Assembly (NCBI GenBank): GCA_015680685.1 | Contig: MNCI01027496.1 | Span: forward strand, 443,953-507,952 | Reading direction: 5' to 3' | DNA length: 64,000 nt | From: Gnetum montanum | Taxonomy: Eukaryota > Streptophyta > Gnetopsida > Gnetales > Gnetaceae | Part shown: positions 36,000-49,099 of the stretch, piece after piece | Layout: the number at the start of each line of letters is the position of its first letter | How positions within the stretch are numbered: position 1 is the first letter of the stretch | Notes under the pieces: model-generated | Databases searched by the model: none | Told to the model about the DNA's origin: nothing | The model's input: only the letters and a program-made list of their open reading frames with translations | Made by a program: the position numbers and the translations under genes

Positions 36000-37448
36000 G
36001 AAAGAAGAACTGAAGGTAATCAATAGATGGTCAAAAGCATTCACTTGGTGATATCCTGAACTAACTGGAATAGATCCTAGGATATGCCAACATAGGATGT
36101 ACACTAACCCCTCCATGAAGCCTCAAAGACAACCACAAAGGCATTTGAACCCAAAGCTAAAGCAAGTAGTCAAGGAAGAAATTGAATAGCTTCTCAAGGC
36201 TGGGTTCATATACCCCATTGCTGATAGCGAATGAGTTAGCCCCTTAGTTATTGTGCCTAAAAAGGGAAGTCAATGGAGGGCATGCATAGATTTCAGGCTA
36301 CTGAATATGGCAACATTCAAAGATCACTTTCCGTTGCCATTTGTTGACCAAGTCTAAAACACCATCGTAGGGCATTGCTACTACAGTTTTCTGGATGGAT
36401 ATAGCAGATATAATCAAATACAAATAGCCCCAGAAGACCAAGCCAAGACTACATTCACTAGTCCTTGGGGAACGTTTATATACAAATAGATGTTGTTTGG
36501 CTTGTGCAATGCCCCTGCAACATTTCAACGACTAGTTCTAAGCATCTTCCAACAGCAGATAGGAAATGGTGTAGAAGTCTTTATGGATGATTTCTCCACC
36601 TATGGAGCAAAATTTGATCAAGCCTTGGACCAGTTAGAGTAAGTGTTAAAAAGATGTGTAGAAACCAATTTGAGGCTCAATTGGCAAAAAAGCCATTTGA
36701 TGGTCCAAGAGGGTGTAGTACTAGGGCACAAAATCTCACACACAGGGATAGAGGTAGACCTTGCGAAAATCAAAGTTATCCAAGAATTACCCATCAATAG
36801 GAAACTGTCAAAGATATTCGGTCATTCCTTGGACATACTGGCTACTATAGGAGATTTATTAAGAACTTTTCAAAGGTTGCCAAACCATTGGTGGAATTAA
36901 CGAAAAAGGACATACCTTTCGAGTGGACCAGGGAATGCAAATTAGCTTTTCAAACTCTGAAACTGAAGCTAGTAGAAACACCCATTCTACAAGCTCTTGA
37001 TTGGTCCAAACCATTCCATATCATGAATAATGCATCCAACTATGCCTTAGGAGTCGTACTTACATAGTTAGATGACCAGAAGCATCCTTATTACATCCAC
37101 TATGCAAGTAGAAGTATTACTAGTGCACAACTTAACTACACTACCATAGAGAAAGAATTAATGGCTATAGTGTTTGCACTAGAAAAGTTTAGACACTATG
37201 TATTTAGATATAAAGTATATATACATATAGATCATAGTGCAATAAAGTTCCTCATGAATAAGCCAATGGTAAGCCCTTGTATCATACGATGGCTGGTAAT
37301 CTTACAAGAGTTCGATCTTATGATGATCGATTGTAAAGGCACCGAGAACGTAGTTGTTGATCATTTATCTCAGTTGCGATGGGACAACAAAGAGGATGAG
37401 TATCCAATTTTGACTAATTTCTTGATGAATTCCTCTTTGCTGGTGTAG
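36000..37448 (+). pseudogene. Element C reverse transcriptase and RNase H, decayed
   Basis: RT with AGFIYPIADSE near 36200, FLDGYS near 36390, intact FMDD at 36580-36591 and the thumb with LGHKIS near 36725. RNase H from about 37020, with KELMAIVFALEKFRHYV near 37150-37200 and AIKFLMNKPM near 37240. Nonsense and frameshift changes throughout; a frame change at about 36790 breaks the thumb. Confidence 0.88.
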
Positions 37449-37559
37449 TGAATAATCAATCACCCACAGAGAAAAACTGGTATAGTAGCATTCTTACCTA
37501 TCTCCTTACCCAATAAATACCATAGGAGTTAAACCATAAGAAGAAACACCAGTTTCTTC

Positions 37560-38710
37560 ACCGAGCCAAGTACTTTATGGAAATCAATGGGCAAATTTAC
37601 AAAGGGTGTCTCAATGGTTTGGTTCGATGGTATTTCCCGATATAGATCAACTGCGAGTTCTCTAAGATGCTCATGAGGGTCCTTGTAGGGGTCATTATGC
37701 TGGGAGACAAATGGCCATCAAGATCTTGCTTGTAGGATATTATTGGCCTACATTGTTTTGGGATGCCCATCAATTTGTCCAATCTTGTGAGCACTGTGAG
37801 CATGATGGGGGAATGACTACTAGAATGGAGGATCCACAACAATGGATCCAACCATTAGAGCCCTTCAACATTTGGGGAATTGATTTTATGGGGCCAATTA
37901 CACCAATGTCTAATGGAAAAGCTTATATTATTACTACTGTTGATTACCTAACAAAATGGGCAGAAGCAGTTGCTGTTAAGGATTGTACATCATCTACAGC
38001 TGCATGATTTTCTCAACAAAAAATCATAAACAAGTTTGGTGTGCCTCATGCACTTATTTCAAATAATGGTACACACTTCACAGGTGCAACTTTTCGAAAA
38101 CTAATGCAACGCTTAGGGGTTGAACAAAAATTGACAACACCATACCACCCCCAAGCAAATGGTCAAGCTGAAGTCACCAACAAGGAGATTACAAAGCTAT
38201 TTACAAGAACTGTTAGCAAGTTTAGGCAAGACTGGAGCACTAAACTGAACATTGCTCTTTGGGCATACCACTCCACATGGAAACTCCCTACAAGCTACTC
38301 TCCCTATGAGTTCGTGCTGAGCTTCATACACTATCCATGGCACGTGACCTCAACCTTGACCTTGATCTAGCACATAAACAATGGTTAGTAACCATTAACT
38401 TGCTAGATGAAAACTAGCTAGCTACCCTATCATCTAACGAGTTGCACAAGGCATGCAATAAACAATGTCATGACCTAAGGATTAGGAAAGTTAAATATCA
38501 ACCGGGAGATAAGGTTCTCTACTAGAATCCTACACATGTACCACAACGTACTAAATTTCAAACACTATGGGAAGGACCTTATATTATTTATGCAACGTTT
38601 CCTTCAGGGGCCATGACAATATACAAACTTGAGAGCCCAGAGAAGAAACTGTTGGTTAACATACAACAAACAAAACCTTTCCATGAGCTTAAGATAGCTA
38701 GTACACATGC
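37560..38710 (+). pseudogene. Element C integrase, decayed
   Basis: Zinc-binding region 37670-37820. Core D1 at 37882-37884 (GIDFMGP). The second catalytic Asp is Asn (AAT, 38062-38064, in ISNNGTHF), while the Glu is kept (38170-38172). A deletion near 38315 removes part of the segment after SPYEFV. C-terminal region to about 38700. Confidence 0.86.
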
Positions 38711-40721
38711 TACCCTTGTTGATGGACAACCTTGCTCACTATTTCAGATCTCCTCCTTCTAACTCAATCGTGGAGGAGATGGCCACCTATGCTAACCGTT
38801 TTAGGCCCTGAGTTCTTTTTGAATTTTTTTTTTACACATTTTTCCAACTTTTCTTTTTTTTTTACACCATCGTTCATGTTTTTACTATTTCTTTCTTTGC
38901 TTGATTTACTTTTATTCATCATCCAATAAGTGCTTATCATGGTGGATTGCATTATATCATATTGATTGCTAATGTTTGGTTTTTACCTTTGAATTATGAT
39001 GTTGATATGAAGGTATGGTTCTTTTGGTAAAATAGGCAATGAGTCCATGTCGTCCACTCATCCATACAACTCTATGGTCTCCTTTGGCTTGGAACTGTAC
39101 AGTCCCCTTTTTCTAAGTAAATTTATTAATGAATTGGTGGTTGGGCACTTTTCAAACTAAGGAAAGACTCAAAGAATGAAAAGGGTGTGACTTTAAGGGG
39201 ATTCGATGCATTTGTGTTGGCCATTCTCTTGGGTGCTTGCATGCTTGTTTCTTGGATTTTTCATCATTCTGACATTATTAAAAAATTAGGAAGCTAAGTG
39301 AATAAAAATAAGTCTTTGCATGGTATGGTTCTCATGTAAAAAGAAAAAAAAAAGAGAAAAGAAAGGAGAAAAGTGAGAATTCAAAGCACATCCCTTAGAC
39401 ATAATAAAGCAATATGGGGTACAAGCACTAGTTATGAAACTGGAAAGACATGTTACCCATGCTTGAAGGTTCCCTCTAACTAAGGCCCTTTCTCACTTCC
39501 TGCTTCTCCATCTCGCTCTCCTTAGGATGGTGGTCACTCTTTGTGAAGGCATTCTTGTTGCTTCAAGAGGATGGATTGGCTAAGTGTATTGATGCGAGGT
39601 CACTGAATGTGATTGGTTTGAGTTTAGATTTGGGATGAAGTTCTACTCAGTCATCTTAACCATAAAATACATAAGGGGGTTTACACAACCTTGTTCTTGG
39701 GATTCCATTCCATTCTCTTCTCTCCATCTTTCTTCCCATTTTCCACCTCATTGTCGATTTTTTCATTAGTCCATTCTAGGTTGATGCATTGGTTTTCTTT
39801 GGTGAATTCTTGTGAATAAGTTTGTAACTCTTGCTTCCAAATGACATTCCTAGAGCCTATGGACTCTTTAGTTTGTGGGTTTGTCAGGGAATAAAAGGCA
39901 TGAGCCTACTTTGGGGAGGACCCACTGGCATTCCTTTTTGGTGCAATTGTTAAGTTCTTTTCCTTAAACATTTTCTATAGTCAATCATCTCTTGTTTCAT
40001 CCCCATCCATGACATCCATTTTATTGGCGTTGCCATTGTTATTTTTTCCCATCTTTCTTATTCCTCATATTTTTCCATCTTATATCTACTGGAGATTCAC
40101 TTTTAGTCGTGGGGGCCCTGGCACAAATTTTTTAATTTTCTCCATTTTACTATTCACCTAACCCCTACACCTTGGGTAGTTACCTGTGATAAATCTTCGA
40201 ACTAGTTTCTACCATAACCACAACTCAGCCAATGCGCTTCATATCGAGGCAAGGTATCACTGCATTATGGTTTATCTATCCTTGCTCATTTGTGACTGTG
40301 TTGTGCGTGTAGATGATGATCATACAAAAAATGGACTAGGCCTGGAGGAAGCACTCAGGATGGACTAGAATTGGAGCATTTACGAAAGGAGCAAGTTTGG
40401 TGGCATGGCTATGGATAAACAATGGAAGGCGCAATCTTAGCATTGGCGGCAACATGCTTCATTTTCTTTCTCTATCTTTCTCTACAAGCTACCAAATAAA
40501 GGCTTGGATGTCATTTATGTACGAGTGTTCACCACAATGGTCATGAACACTAATGTTGTAATATGCTTATTGATCCGTTCACTAGGCACGTTGAGTCTAT
40601 CATCCCATTCCATCGTCAGTTATCAGTTAGTCAATAATCTCATACCTTCCCAATATTTTGTAAAGAACTTGTTTCTTTTCTTCTATACTCGAGGATGAGT
40701 TTTCATTTAGTTGTGGGGATA
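38711..40721 (+). other. Element C 3' internal non-coding region
   Basis: 2.0 kb matching the non-coding tails of A and B, no env-like ORF. It shares with A the T-rich start and CCAATATTTTGTAA near the end. The last bases before the LTR are GTTGTGGGGATA. Confidence 0.75.
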
Positions 40722-41642
40722 TGATGAGAGTAGTTACTCTAATTATTAGAGTGGTTACTCTAGCGGTTACTCTAGTGGTTACTCTAGTAGTTATTCTAAT
40801 TATTAGAGTGGTTACTCTAGTGGTTACTTTAGTAGTTATTCTAACTATTAGAGTGGTTACTCTAATAATTAGAGTAGTTGCTCCCAAGCCTATAAATACA
40901 GTACCCAGGTGCGCAATTGGGATTTTAGTAGTCAAGTAGCGAAACTCTTGTAGTCTGTTTGAAAGTTAAAGTATTTTCCAAGTGCTCGTAGTAGGAGGTT
41001 TAAGTGTGGACGGATCTTTATTTGAGCATTGTGTACCTTAGCACACCTTGTGTATAGCAATAAATATGAGCTCTTCGATTCATCCTTACAGCATTTGAGA
41101 TTGTTTTCTTACGCATTTCTTTTATTTTATTTTCTTATGCATTTATTTTATTTTATGCACTTTACATTTATGTTATTAACATAGCAATTCATTTTGATCA
41201 ATTAATAAAATTGTTAAATTACACAAGCACGACCACTTCAAGCATGCGTGTAATGCTTGGTAACCCGATAACGATTAGTGTTTGGTAATCCTAGCAGTGT
41301 TGCACTGGTTCAGGATGTGTTCAACAAGTGGGAATGGATGCTGGTGTTAGGATTAGTTAGAACTTAGTAAATGAGTAGTTAAGTTAAATTTGTTTCTTAG
41401 TTACCTCTCTCCTTCTCTACTAGCGCAGGACATAAAAACATAAAAGCTATAAAAATCATATGCTTCAAGCTTACTTAACCATACAATCATGACATATAGG
41501 TAATCTTGGGAAGACAACGATTAACCAACCTGTCCTTGTTCCACAAGGGCGCATAAGCACTTAGTCTTTGAAATTCAACCAAATCGTGCATGAAACACTT
41601 GTATTCGTATGGTTGAGCATAGGGGTACCTCGCTGCTCATCA
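40722..41642 (+). repeat. Element C 3' LTR
   Basis: 921 bp, TGATGAGAGTAGTTACTC...GCTCATCA. The U3 array (40722-40890) has the TTACTCTA/TAGAGTAA words in a copy arrangement different from the 5' LTR. TATAAATA at 40891-40898, AATAAA near 41059. Followed by the target duplication CTTTG. Confidence 0.92.
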
Positions 41643-41647
41643 CTTTG

Positions 41648-42039
41648 TATTTGTTTGTAATAACTTCTAGTTTAATCTTCATCAATGTAGTAGTGAGCAT
41701 TAATGGAGCTACTTGATTTGGTGGTAACATAATGTTACTTTGCAAGTCCTATCATCTCATCTATTCATCTTGGTAAAAAACAAAGGTAAATTCAAAATAG
41801 TAGGAATCTAGATGTTGGTAAATGACTTTCGTGTGGTAAGGTATATCATCATTATTTCTATTGGTCTTGACATTACCCCTAATAGTGTTATCAATAGTTG
41901 GGGAACTGGCTTTGTGATAAGAAAACATCTTAGATTAAAGTGTGTACTCACAAGTATTTTAATATTCTTTAAAAGATAAATCATTAAGCTTTTTATACAA
42001 TGAGTATGTATAATCTAACTTCCTAAGCTATTAACATCA
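41648..42039 (-). pseudogene. Element E gag N-terminus and leader, decayed
   Basis: Follows the E primer site in the minus direction. It matches D gag around 51240-51430, for example GTAACATAATGTTACTTTGC and CATCTTGGTAAAAAACAAAGG on the plus strand. No ORF is left. It is cut at 41648 by insertion of element C. Confidence 0.7.
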
Positions 42040-42057
42040 TCTCTAGCAATGGTGCTA
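42040..42057 (-). other. Element E primer-binding site (tRNA-Asp type)
   Basis: Minus strand TAGCACCATTGCTAGAGA, one base after the LTR. Compared with the plant tRNA-Asp complement TGGCGCCGTTGCCGGGGA there are six differences, all G-to-A or C-to-T. Confidence 0.7.
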
Positions 42058-42058
42058 A

Positions 42059-42608
42059 TGATGAGCAACCAAGAATTCATATGTATAACTATATGATCCA
42101 TAAGCATTGCAAGTAACTATGTCATAATTCATGGATGATTATTGATGCAAACATTTATAAAGTCATTCTTTACTTTGCTAATTATTATTTTTTCACTTGG
42201 ACTATATATGCATGACTGTAATGCATATAATTTAGTCCTAAGTGAGGTGAATGATTACTATGTTGTATGACATTGTGAATGCTAAAGTAAAATATCAAAA
42301 TTACACATCTAATCTAGTGAACTAGAAGATAAACTTTAGTCTCGTCTAAGGCCAATGAGCATCCATTCTTAATTTTCTATATAGATCCTAGACTAGTGTA
42401 GTTGCTACTAAGATTACCAAGCAATATGCTATTAGGTGTACCAAGCAATACTACTACCAAGTTGTCAAGTAATTACATGTTATGCTTGAAATTGGTCGTA
42501 CTCATTCTACCAAAATACTATTGCACATGGAAAGAAAACATTAATCTATATTGCGTAAAAAAGTAAATGGTATAGGAAAGTAAAATCTATTTGAAATTAG
42601 AATCCTAC
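42059..42608 (-). repeat. Element E 5' LTR, R-U5 part
   Basis: Plus-strand start TGATGAGCAACC (minus-strand end ...CTCATCA). It contains the family R-U5 phrases in decayed form, such as GCTTGGTAATCTTAGTAGCA and GGATGCTCATTGG on the minus strand. It is interrupted at 42608 by element D; the U3 part continues at 52484. Confidence 0.75.
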
Positions 42609-43428
42609 TAATGAGCAGCAAGGTACCCCTACGTTCAACCATATGAATATGAGCGTTTCACCCATGATTCGGTCGAATTCCAAGGACTAAGTGCCTATGT
42701 GCCCTTGTGGAATAATAATGGGTTGATTAATCGTTGTCTTCTCAAACTTACTTGTATGTCATGCTTGTATGGTTAAGTAAGCTTGAGGCATATGACTTTT
42801 ATGGATTTTATGTGTTTTATATCTTGCGCTAATAAGGAGGGGGTGGGGGGGTGTGTGTTGGGGAGAGAAATAACTAAGTAACTAATCTAATTTAACTATT
42901 CATTAACTAAGTTATAAGTACTCTTAACACCAGTATCCAGTCCCACTTGCTGTACACATCTTGAACCAGTGCAACACTACTGGGGTTACCAAATGCTAAT
43001 CGTTACTAGGTTACCAAGTGCTACACGCATGCTCGAAGTGGTCATCATGAGTGTATTTAACTAAGAGAGTTGTAAGGTGAGAGAAATCATTAATTAACTA
43101 GGAAAGCATTAAACAATAATTAATGCTACAAGGTTTATCATAAAGTTCATCTTTATTGCCATACAAAAAGTGTGCTCATGTACATAATGCTTGAATAAAG
43201 ATCCGTTCACTCTATGACTCCTACTGTGGGCACACAGAAATAATTCTAACCCTGGAGGGAGAAAATGGCAAGAGTTTGGCTAAGGGACTAACTTCTAACT
43301 ATTGAAACCAAGGGTGCCACCTCTTATTTATAGGCAAGGGGATGGGCTGCGATATCGGGTATCCGACATCGCATGGTAGATTTGATATCATGGATGCGAT
43401 ATCACGTACACGATATCATGGTTCATCA
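42609..43428 (-). repeat. Element D 3' LTR
   Basis: 820 bp. The TATA box is at 43332-43325 on the minus strand. The outermost terminal dinucleotide has decayed (TAATGAG instead of TGATGAG on the plus strand at 42609). A local G-rich expansion at about 42837-42866 (GGGGGTGGGGGGGTGTG) is absent from the 5' LTR. Confidence 0.9.
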
Positions 43429-45326
43429 TACCCCCATGACTTAATGAAAAATCGTCCTCGAGTTCCTTACAAAATATTGGGAAGGTATGGGATTATTAAC
43501 TGAATTACTATTGATGGTGGAATGGGTTGACTGACTTAATGTGCCCAGTAAACAGATCAACAATACAATACATGATAGCATTAGTGTTCATGACCACAAA
43601 AGTGAACACTGTACAAAAATGACATCTAGCCTTATTTGGCAGTTGGGAGAGAAGAAGGAGAGAGAGAAAAGAAGAAGATGTGTTGCTACAGATGCCAAGA
43701 TTGTGCCTTCCATTGTCCATCCATAACCACGCCACCAATCTTACTCCTTTCGCAAATGTTCTAGTTCCAGTCCATCCTGAGTGTTTCCTCCAGGTCCAGT
43801 CCATTGTTGTATGATCACCATCTGCACACACAACACTGTCACAAATGAGTGAGGTAGATAACTCACAATGCAGTTGATACCTTGCCTCGATGTAAAGTGC
43901 ATTGGCTGAGTTGTGGTTATGGAAAATACTGATTTTGGAGTTTTAACACCAGTGACTACTTAAGGTGTAGGGGTTAGGAAAAATTGAAAAATTTGTGCCT
44001 AGGCCCCCATGACTAAGAGCAAATCTCCAGTAGCGAAAGGGTGGAAAAAGATAAGGAATAAGAAAGGTGGAGAAAAAATAACAATGACAATGCCAATAAA
44101 ATGGATGTCATGGATGGGGGATGAAACAAAAAGTTGTTGATTACAAGAAATGTTTAAGGGAAAGAAGTTAACAAATGCACCAAAAAAGAATGCCAATGGA
44201 TCCTCCCCAAAGTAGGCTCATGCCTTTAGTGCCTTGATAGACCCACAACCCAAAGAGTCCATAGGCTCTAGGAATGTCAATTGGAAGCAAGAGTTAAAAA
44301 ATTACCCATAAGAAATTACCAAGGAAGAATAATGCATCAACCAATATACAAACTAATGATAAAACCGGCATTGAGATGAGAAATGGAAAAGAAAGATGGA
44401 GAGCAGAGAATGGAATGGAAACCCAAGAACAAGGTTGTGTAAAGTTCCTTGTGTGTTTCATGGTTAATGTGACCTATTAGAACTCATTCCAAATCCAGGC
44501 TTAACAATCCACATTCAATGACCTCGCATCAACACATTTGACTAGCCCATCCCCTTGAAGCAACAAGAATTCCACTACAAAAAGTCACCACCATTCCAAG
44601 AAGAGCGAGATGGGGAACCAGGAAGCGAGAAGAGGCCTTAGTTAGAGGGAACCTTCAGGCATGGGTAACATGTCTTTCTAGTGCCATAACTAATGCGTGT
44701 AGTCCAAGATCATTATTGTGTCTAAGGGGTGTGCTTTGAATTCTCACTATTTTTTTTAATTATTTTTTTTTGCATGAGAAAAACACCATGCAAAGACTTA
44801 TTTTTATGTACTCAACTTTCGGTAATTTGATGGATGATCAAAATGGCAGAAAACCCAAAGAAAAAGCAGCCAAGAACTTAAGAGAATAGCCAGTAAAATG
44901 CATAGAATCCCTTTGAAGTCACACCCTTTTCATCCTTTGAGTCTTTCCTTAGTCTGAGAAATATCCAATTACCAATTCATTAACAGTTTTGTTAGAGGAA
45001 GGGACTGTACAGTTCCAAGCCAAGGAAAACCATAGGATTATATGGATGCATGAATGACATGGACTCATTGCCTATTAATCAAAAGTACCATACCTTAATT
45101 ATCAACATCATACTTCAAAGGTAAAATCCAAACATTAGCAATTAATATGATAATATTTATACCACCATCATGAACACTTATTGAGTGATGAAAAAAATAA
45201 AGTAATCACACAAAGAAATGGTAAAAATATGAACGATGGTGTAAAAGAAAAATAAGAAGATTAAATAAATGTGCAAAAAAAAATGTGTAAAACAAAAATT
45301 TAGAAAGAACTGAGGGCCTTTAATGA
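43429..45326 (-). other. Element D 3' internal non-coding region and polypurine tract
   Basis: 1.9 kb matching the tails of A-C in reverse. No env-like ORF. Ends at 43429 with TACCCCCATGAC on the plus strand, that is GTCATGGGGGTA before the LTR. Confidence 0.75.
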
Positions 45327-46570
45327 TTAGCAAGGATGGCCATCTCCCCCATGACTGAATTGGAAGGAGAAGATCCAAAATAATGACCAAGGTTGTCCAC
45401 TTACAAAGGTAGCATATGTTTTGGTTGACCTAAACTCATGGAAAGGTTTTGTTTGTTGCACATTGACTAACAGTCGCTTATCTGGGCTCTCAGGTTTATA
45501 TATGGTCATGGCCCCTAAAGGAAAAGTTGCATAGATAATGTAAGGTCCTTCCCACAATGTTTGAAATTTTGTACGTTGTGACACGTGTGGGGTTCTAGTA
45601 GAGAACCTTATCTCCTGGCTGGTACTTAACTCTCCTAATTTCTAGGTCATGATGTTGTTTATTAAATGCCTTGTCATCATCTAGCAAGTTAAGAGTCATC
45701 AACCTTTGTTTTTGTGCTAGATCGAGGTCAAGGTTGAGGTCACATGCCATGGCTAGCGCACGGAGCTCCATTTGGATAGGAAGAATTGGAAGTTTTTCAT
45801 ACACTAACTCGTAGGGAGAGTAGCCTATAGGGAGTTTCCATGTGGAGCGGTATGCCCAAAGAGCATCATTTAGTTTAGTGCTCCAGTCTTGCCTATACTT
45901 GCTAATAGTTCTGGTCAGTATCTTAGTAATCTCCCTGTTGGTGACCTTGGCTTGACCATTTACTTGGGGGTGGTATGGTGTTGTCAATTTGTGTTCAACC
46001 CCTAAGTGTTGCATTAAGTTCTGAAAAGTTGCAGTTGTAAAGTATGTATCATTATCTGAGATAAGTGCATGCAGCACACCATACCTGTTGATGACTTGTT
46101 GTTGGAAAAATCGTGTAGCTGTAGATGAGGTGCAATTTTTAACAGCAGCTACTTCAACCCATTTTATTACATAGTCTATGAAAACTATGATATAAGCTTT
46201 TCCATTGGACATTGGTGTAATGGGTCCCATGAAATCAATTCCCCAAATGTCAAAGGGTTCTAACGGTTGAATCCATTGTTGTGGACCCTCCATTCTAGCA
46301 ATCATTATGCCATCACGTTGATAGCGTTCACAAGATTGGATGAACTGATGGGTGTCTGGGAACAAGGTAGGCCAATAGTACCCTACAAGCAGGATCTTAA
46401 TAGCTGTTTGTCTCCCAACATAATGACCCCTACAAGGGCCCTCATGAGCATCTTGGAGAACTCTCAGTTGATCTCTATCGGGAACATACCATCAAACCAA
46501 GCCATTGGGACATACTTTGTAAAATTGTCCATTGATTTCCATAAAGTACTTGGTTCTATGAAGAAACTGT
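45327..46570 (-). pseudogene. Element D integrase
   Basis: The 46365-45595 ORF (256 codons) covers most of integrase: FIQSCERYQRDG (the second Cys of the zinc pair is Tyr), [19 protein letters not shown] (D1), LISDNDTYF (D2, Gly after it changed), and the DDE glutamate replaced by Lys (45948-45946). PYELVYEKLPILP and a basic tail to KVLY follow. A stop then separates it from 45584-45327 (PLGAMTIYKPESPDKRLL). It catalysed strand transfer of element cDNA in ancestral copies; the E-to-K change should abolish this. Confidence 0.88.
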
Positions 46571-46639
46571 TTTTTCTTCTTAAGGTCTAACTCTTGTGGT
46601 GTTTGTTGGATAAGGAGATAGGTAAGAATGCTACTGTAC

Positions 46640-48040
46640 TAATTTGTCTCTGTGGGTGATTGATTATTCACTACACTAGCAAAGAGTAACTCATCAGGGA
46701 AGTGATCAGAAATAGGATACTCATCCTCTTTGTTGTCCCAGCGCAACCGAGATAAATGATTAGCAACTACGTTCTCAATGCCTTTACGATCGATCATCAT
46801 TAGATCGAACTCTTGTAGGATTACCAGCCATCGTATAATACGGGGGATTACGATTGGCTTATTCATGAGGAATCAGATTGCACTATGATCCATGTGTATG
46901 AATACTTTGTATCCCAATACATAGTGCCTAAATTTTTCTAGTGCAACACTACTGCCATTAATTATTTTTCTGTAGTAGTGTAGTTAAGTTGTGCACCGGC
47001 TATACTTCTACTTGCACAGTGGATGTAATAAGGGTGTTTTTGATTATCTAATTGTGTAAGTATGGCTCCTAAGGCATAGTTGGATGCATCAGTCATAACA
47101 TGGAACGACTTGGACCAATCATGAGCTTGTAGAATGGGTGTTTCTACTAGCTTCTATTTCAGAGTTTGGAAAGCTAGTTGGCATTCGCTGGTCCACTTGA
47201 AGGGTACATCCTTTTTCGTTAGCTCTACCAATGGTTTGGAAATCTTCAAAAAGTTCTATATGAATCTTCTATAGTAGCCAGTGTGTCCAAGGAATGACCG
47301 AATGTCCTTGATAGTTTCTGGTTGACGGGTAATTACTTGGATGACCTTGATTTTCTCAAGGTCTACCTCTATCCTTGCATGTGAAATTTTATGCCCAAGT
47401 ACTACGCCTTCTTGGACCATTAAATGGCTTTTTTGCCAATTGAGCCTTAGATTAGTCTCTACACATCTTTTCATCACTTACTCTAACTGGTCCAAGGCTT
47501 GATCAAAGCTTGCTCCATAAGTGGAGAAGTCACTTCAACACCATTTCCTATTTGCAGCTGGAATATGCTTAGAACTAAGCGTTGAAATGTGGTAGGGGCA
47601 TTGCACAAGCCAAACGACATTTGTTTATATTGAAACATTCCCCAAGGACTAGTGAACGTAGTTTTGGCTTGGTCTTCTGGGGCTATTTGTATTTGGTTAC
47701 ATCCACTATAGCCATCTAGAAAACTATAATAGCGATGCCTTGCAATTATGTCTAAGACTTGGTCAACAAATGGCAACGGAAAGTGATCCTTAAATGTTGC
47801 CATGTCTAGCAACCTAAAATCTATGCACACCCTCCATTTGCCTCCCTTTTTAGGCACAATTACTAAGGGGCTAACCCATTCGCTATCAGCAATGGGGTAT
47901 ATGAACCCAGCTTTAGAAGCTGTTTGATTTCTTCTTTTACTACTTGCTTCAACTTTGGATTCAATTGCCTTTGTGGTTGTTTTCAAGGCTTCATGGAGGA
48001 GTCAGTGTAAATCCTGTGTTGGCATATCCTAGGATCGATT
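46640..48040 (-). pseudogene. Element D reverse transcriptase (active site deleted) and RNase H
   Basis: RT 47986-47483: VPKKGGKWRVCIDFRLL, FLDGYSGCNQIQIAPEDQ, MSFGLCNAPTTFQRLV, then GNGVEV followed directly by TSPLMEQ. Against A, ten bases (CTTTATGGAC) are missing at about 47530, removing the FMDD motif and shifting the frame. The thumb is readable at 47477-47256 (LGHKISHARIEVDLEKI). RNase H remnants from about 47100; 46866-46639 holds MNKPIVIPRIIRWLVILQE and the LSRLRWDNKEDEYP segment. Confidence 0.88.
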
Positions 48041-48044
48041 CCAG

Positions 48045-48960
48045 TTAATTCTGGATATGACTAGGCAAAGGATTTTGACCACTTTTTATTACCTTGAGCA
48101 TTCTTTCTTTTTGTTGCAGAGCAAGTCTCACGTTGATGATTACTGATTTTCCATTCTTAAGGAACGTGTATTCCATATCGGTGGGTAATGGTTTTAGCTC
48201 CAGGGGCTCTTGTTTAAATTTCTTGGGAATTTCCAACTTTCCCCAGTTGATGTTTTCTAAGTTAGGATTGGGAAGTTGGCGATGGACTTGCTCTAATGCA
48301 TCAATGCTATCTATATAAGTGCAAGTCAAACCCTCAGTTAGTTCCATGCATATAAGTGAGTTTCTTTCTTGATCAACTATCAGCCACTGGGTGTCTTCTT
48401 GTCGTGTGGCTGTTGCATATAGACACCTTTGTATGTTGATTATTTGTGCACATTGATTGCATGTAGGGAATGTTAAAATTTGCACAACCCATGATCTCTG
48501 CACACAATTGCACCCTGTGTTGATGTATGCGATGCATGGAACCTTCTTCTTCTCGATCTTTCCAAAAGTGTTTTCCTTAGATATTTCTAGGGAAAGATCA
48601 TGGATACCTAGGTGTGCATCAATAGTACTTAGCCATGCCTTTCCCATTATGATTGGGAAGTCCCCTTTACTATTATTCACTTGGATCACCAGAAAGTTAG
48701 CTGGATATGACCACCCACAAATAGTGGTAACAATGTCCTTCACTAATCCCAAGGGAACAATGATGAACTAGTCGGCTAACTCTAAATGGACATTGCTCTT
48801 TTTCAATGGGGGTAAGTTCTAGGCCTTGTACATTTCTTGGGATATTAGGTTGATATTGGAACCTGAATCCAAAAGAGCTTTGCATGGCTCATTCCTAGCG
48901 ATTTGTAGATAGATTAGGGGACTCCTAAGATCAGAGAATTTCCTAGGAAGGTGGCTAGCT
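48045..48960 (-). pseudogene. Element D protease and linker
   Basis: Retropepsin-like motif ALLDSGSNINLIS near 48870-48835, intact at this site. A stop follows MYKA (former Trp). 48752-48045 is open for 235 codons: IIMGKAWLSTIDA, then a Cys-rich linker and KPLPTDMEYTFLKNGKSVI before RT. The protease shares a frame with the gag C-terminus. Confidence 0.82.
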
Positions 48961-49099
48961 TTGATCCAATCAGTAACGACATGTGTTAACATGACTGTAT
49001 GTGTTGAATGCAGTGTTAAATTTGAAGGGGGCTCTGAAGCTTTATTTGATATGGAGGCATTCAAAGACTCAACCACTTGGGGTTGCAAAGGCTTGGTTG

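Larger units (their letters stand above)
31539..41642 (+). mobile_element. Element C: full-length Athila-like retrotransposon, variant U3
   Basis: 10,104 bp with LTRs of 918 and 921 bp, primer site, gag, protease, RT, RNase H, integrase, and a perfect target duplication CTTTG (31534-31538, 41643-41647). Inserted in E gag only 65 bp from element B. Internal sequence is the same family as A, B and D, but the U3 repeats are of another type. Decayed by nonsense codons and catalytic changes. Confidence 0.93.
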
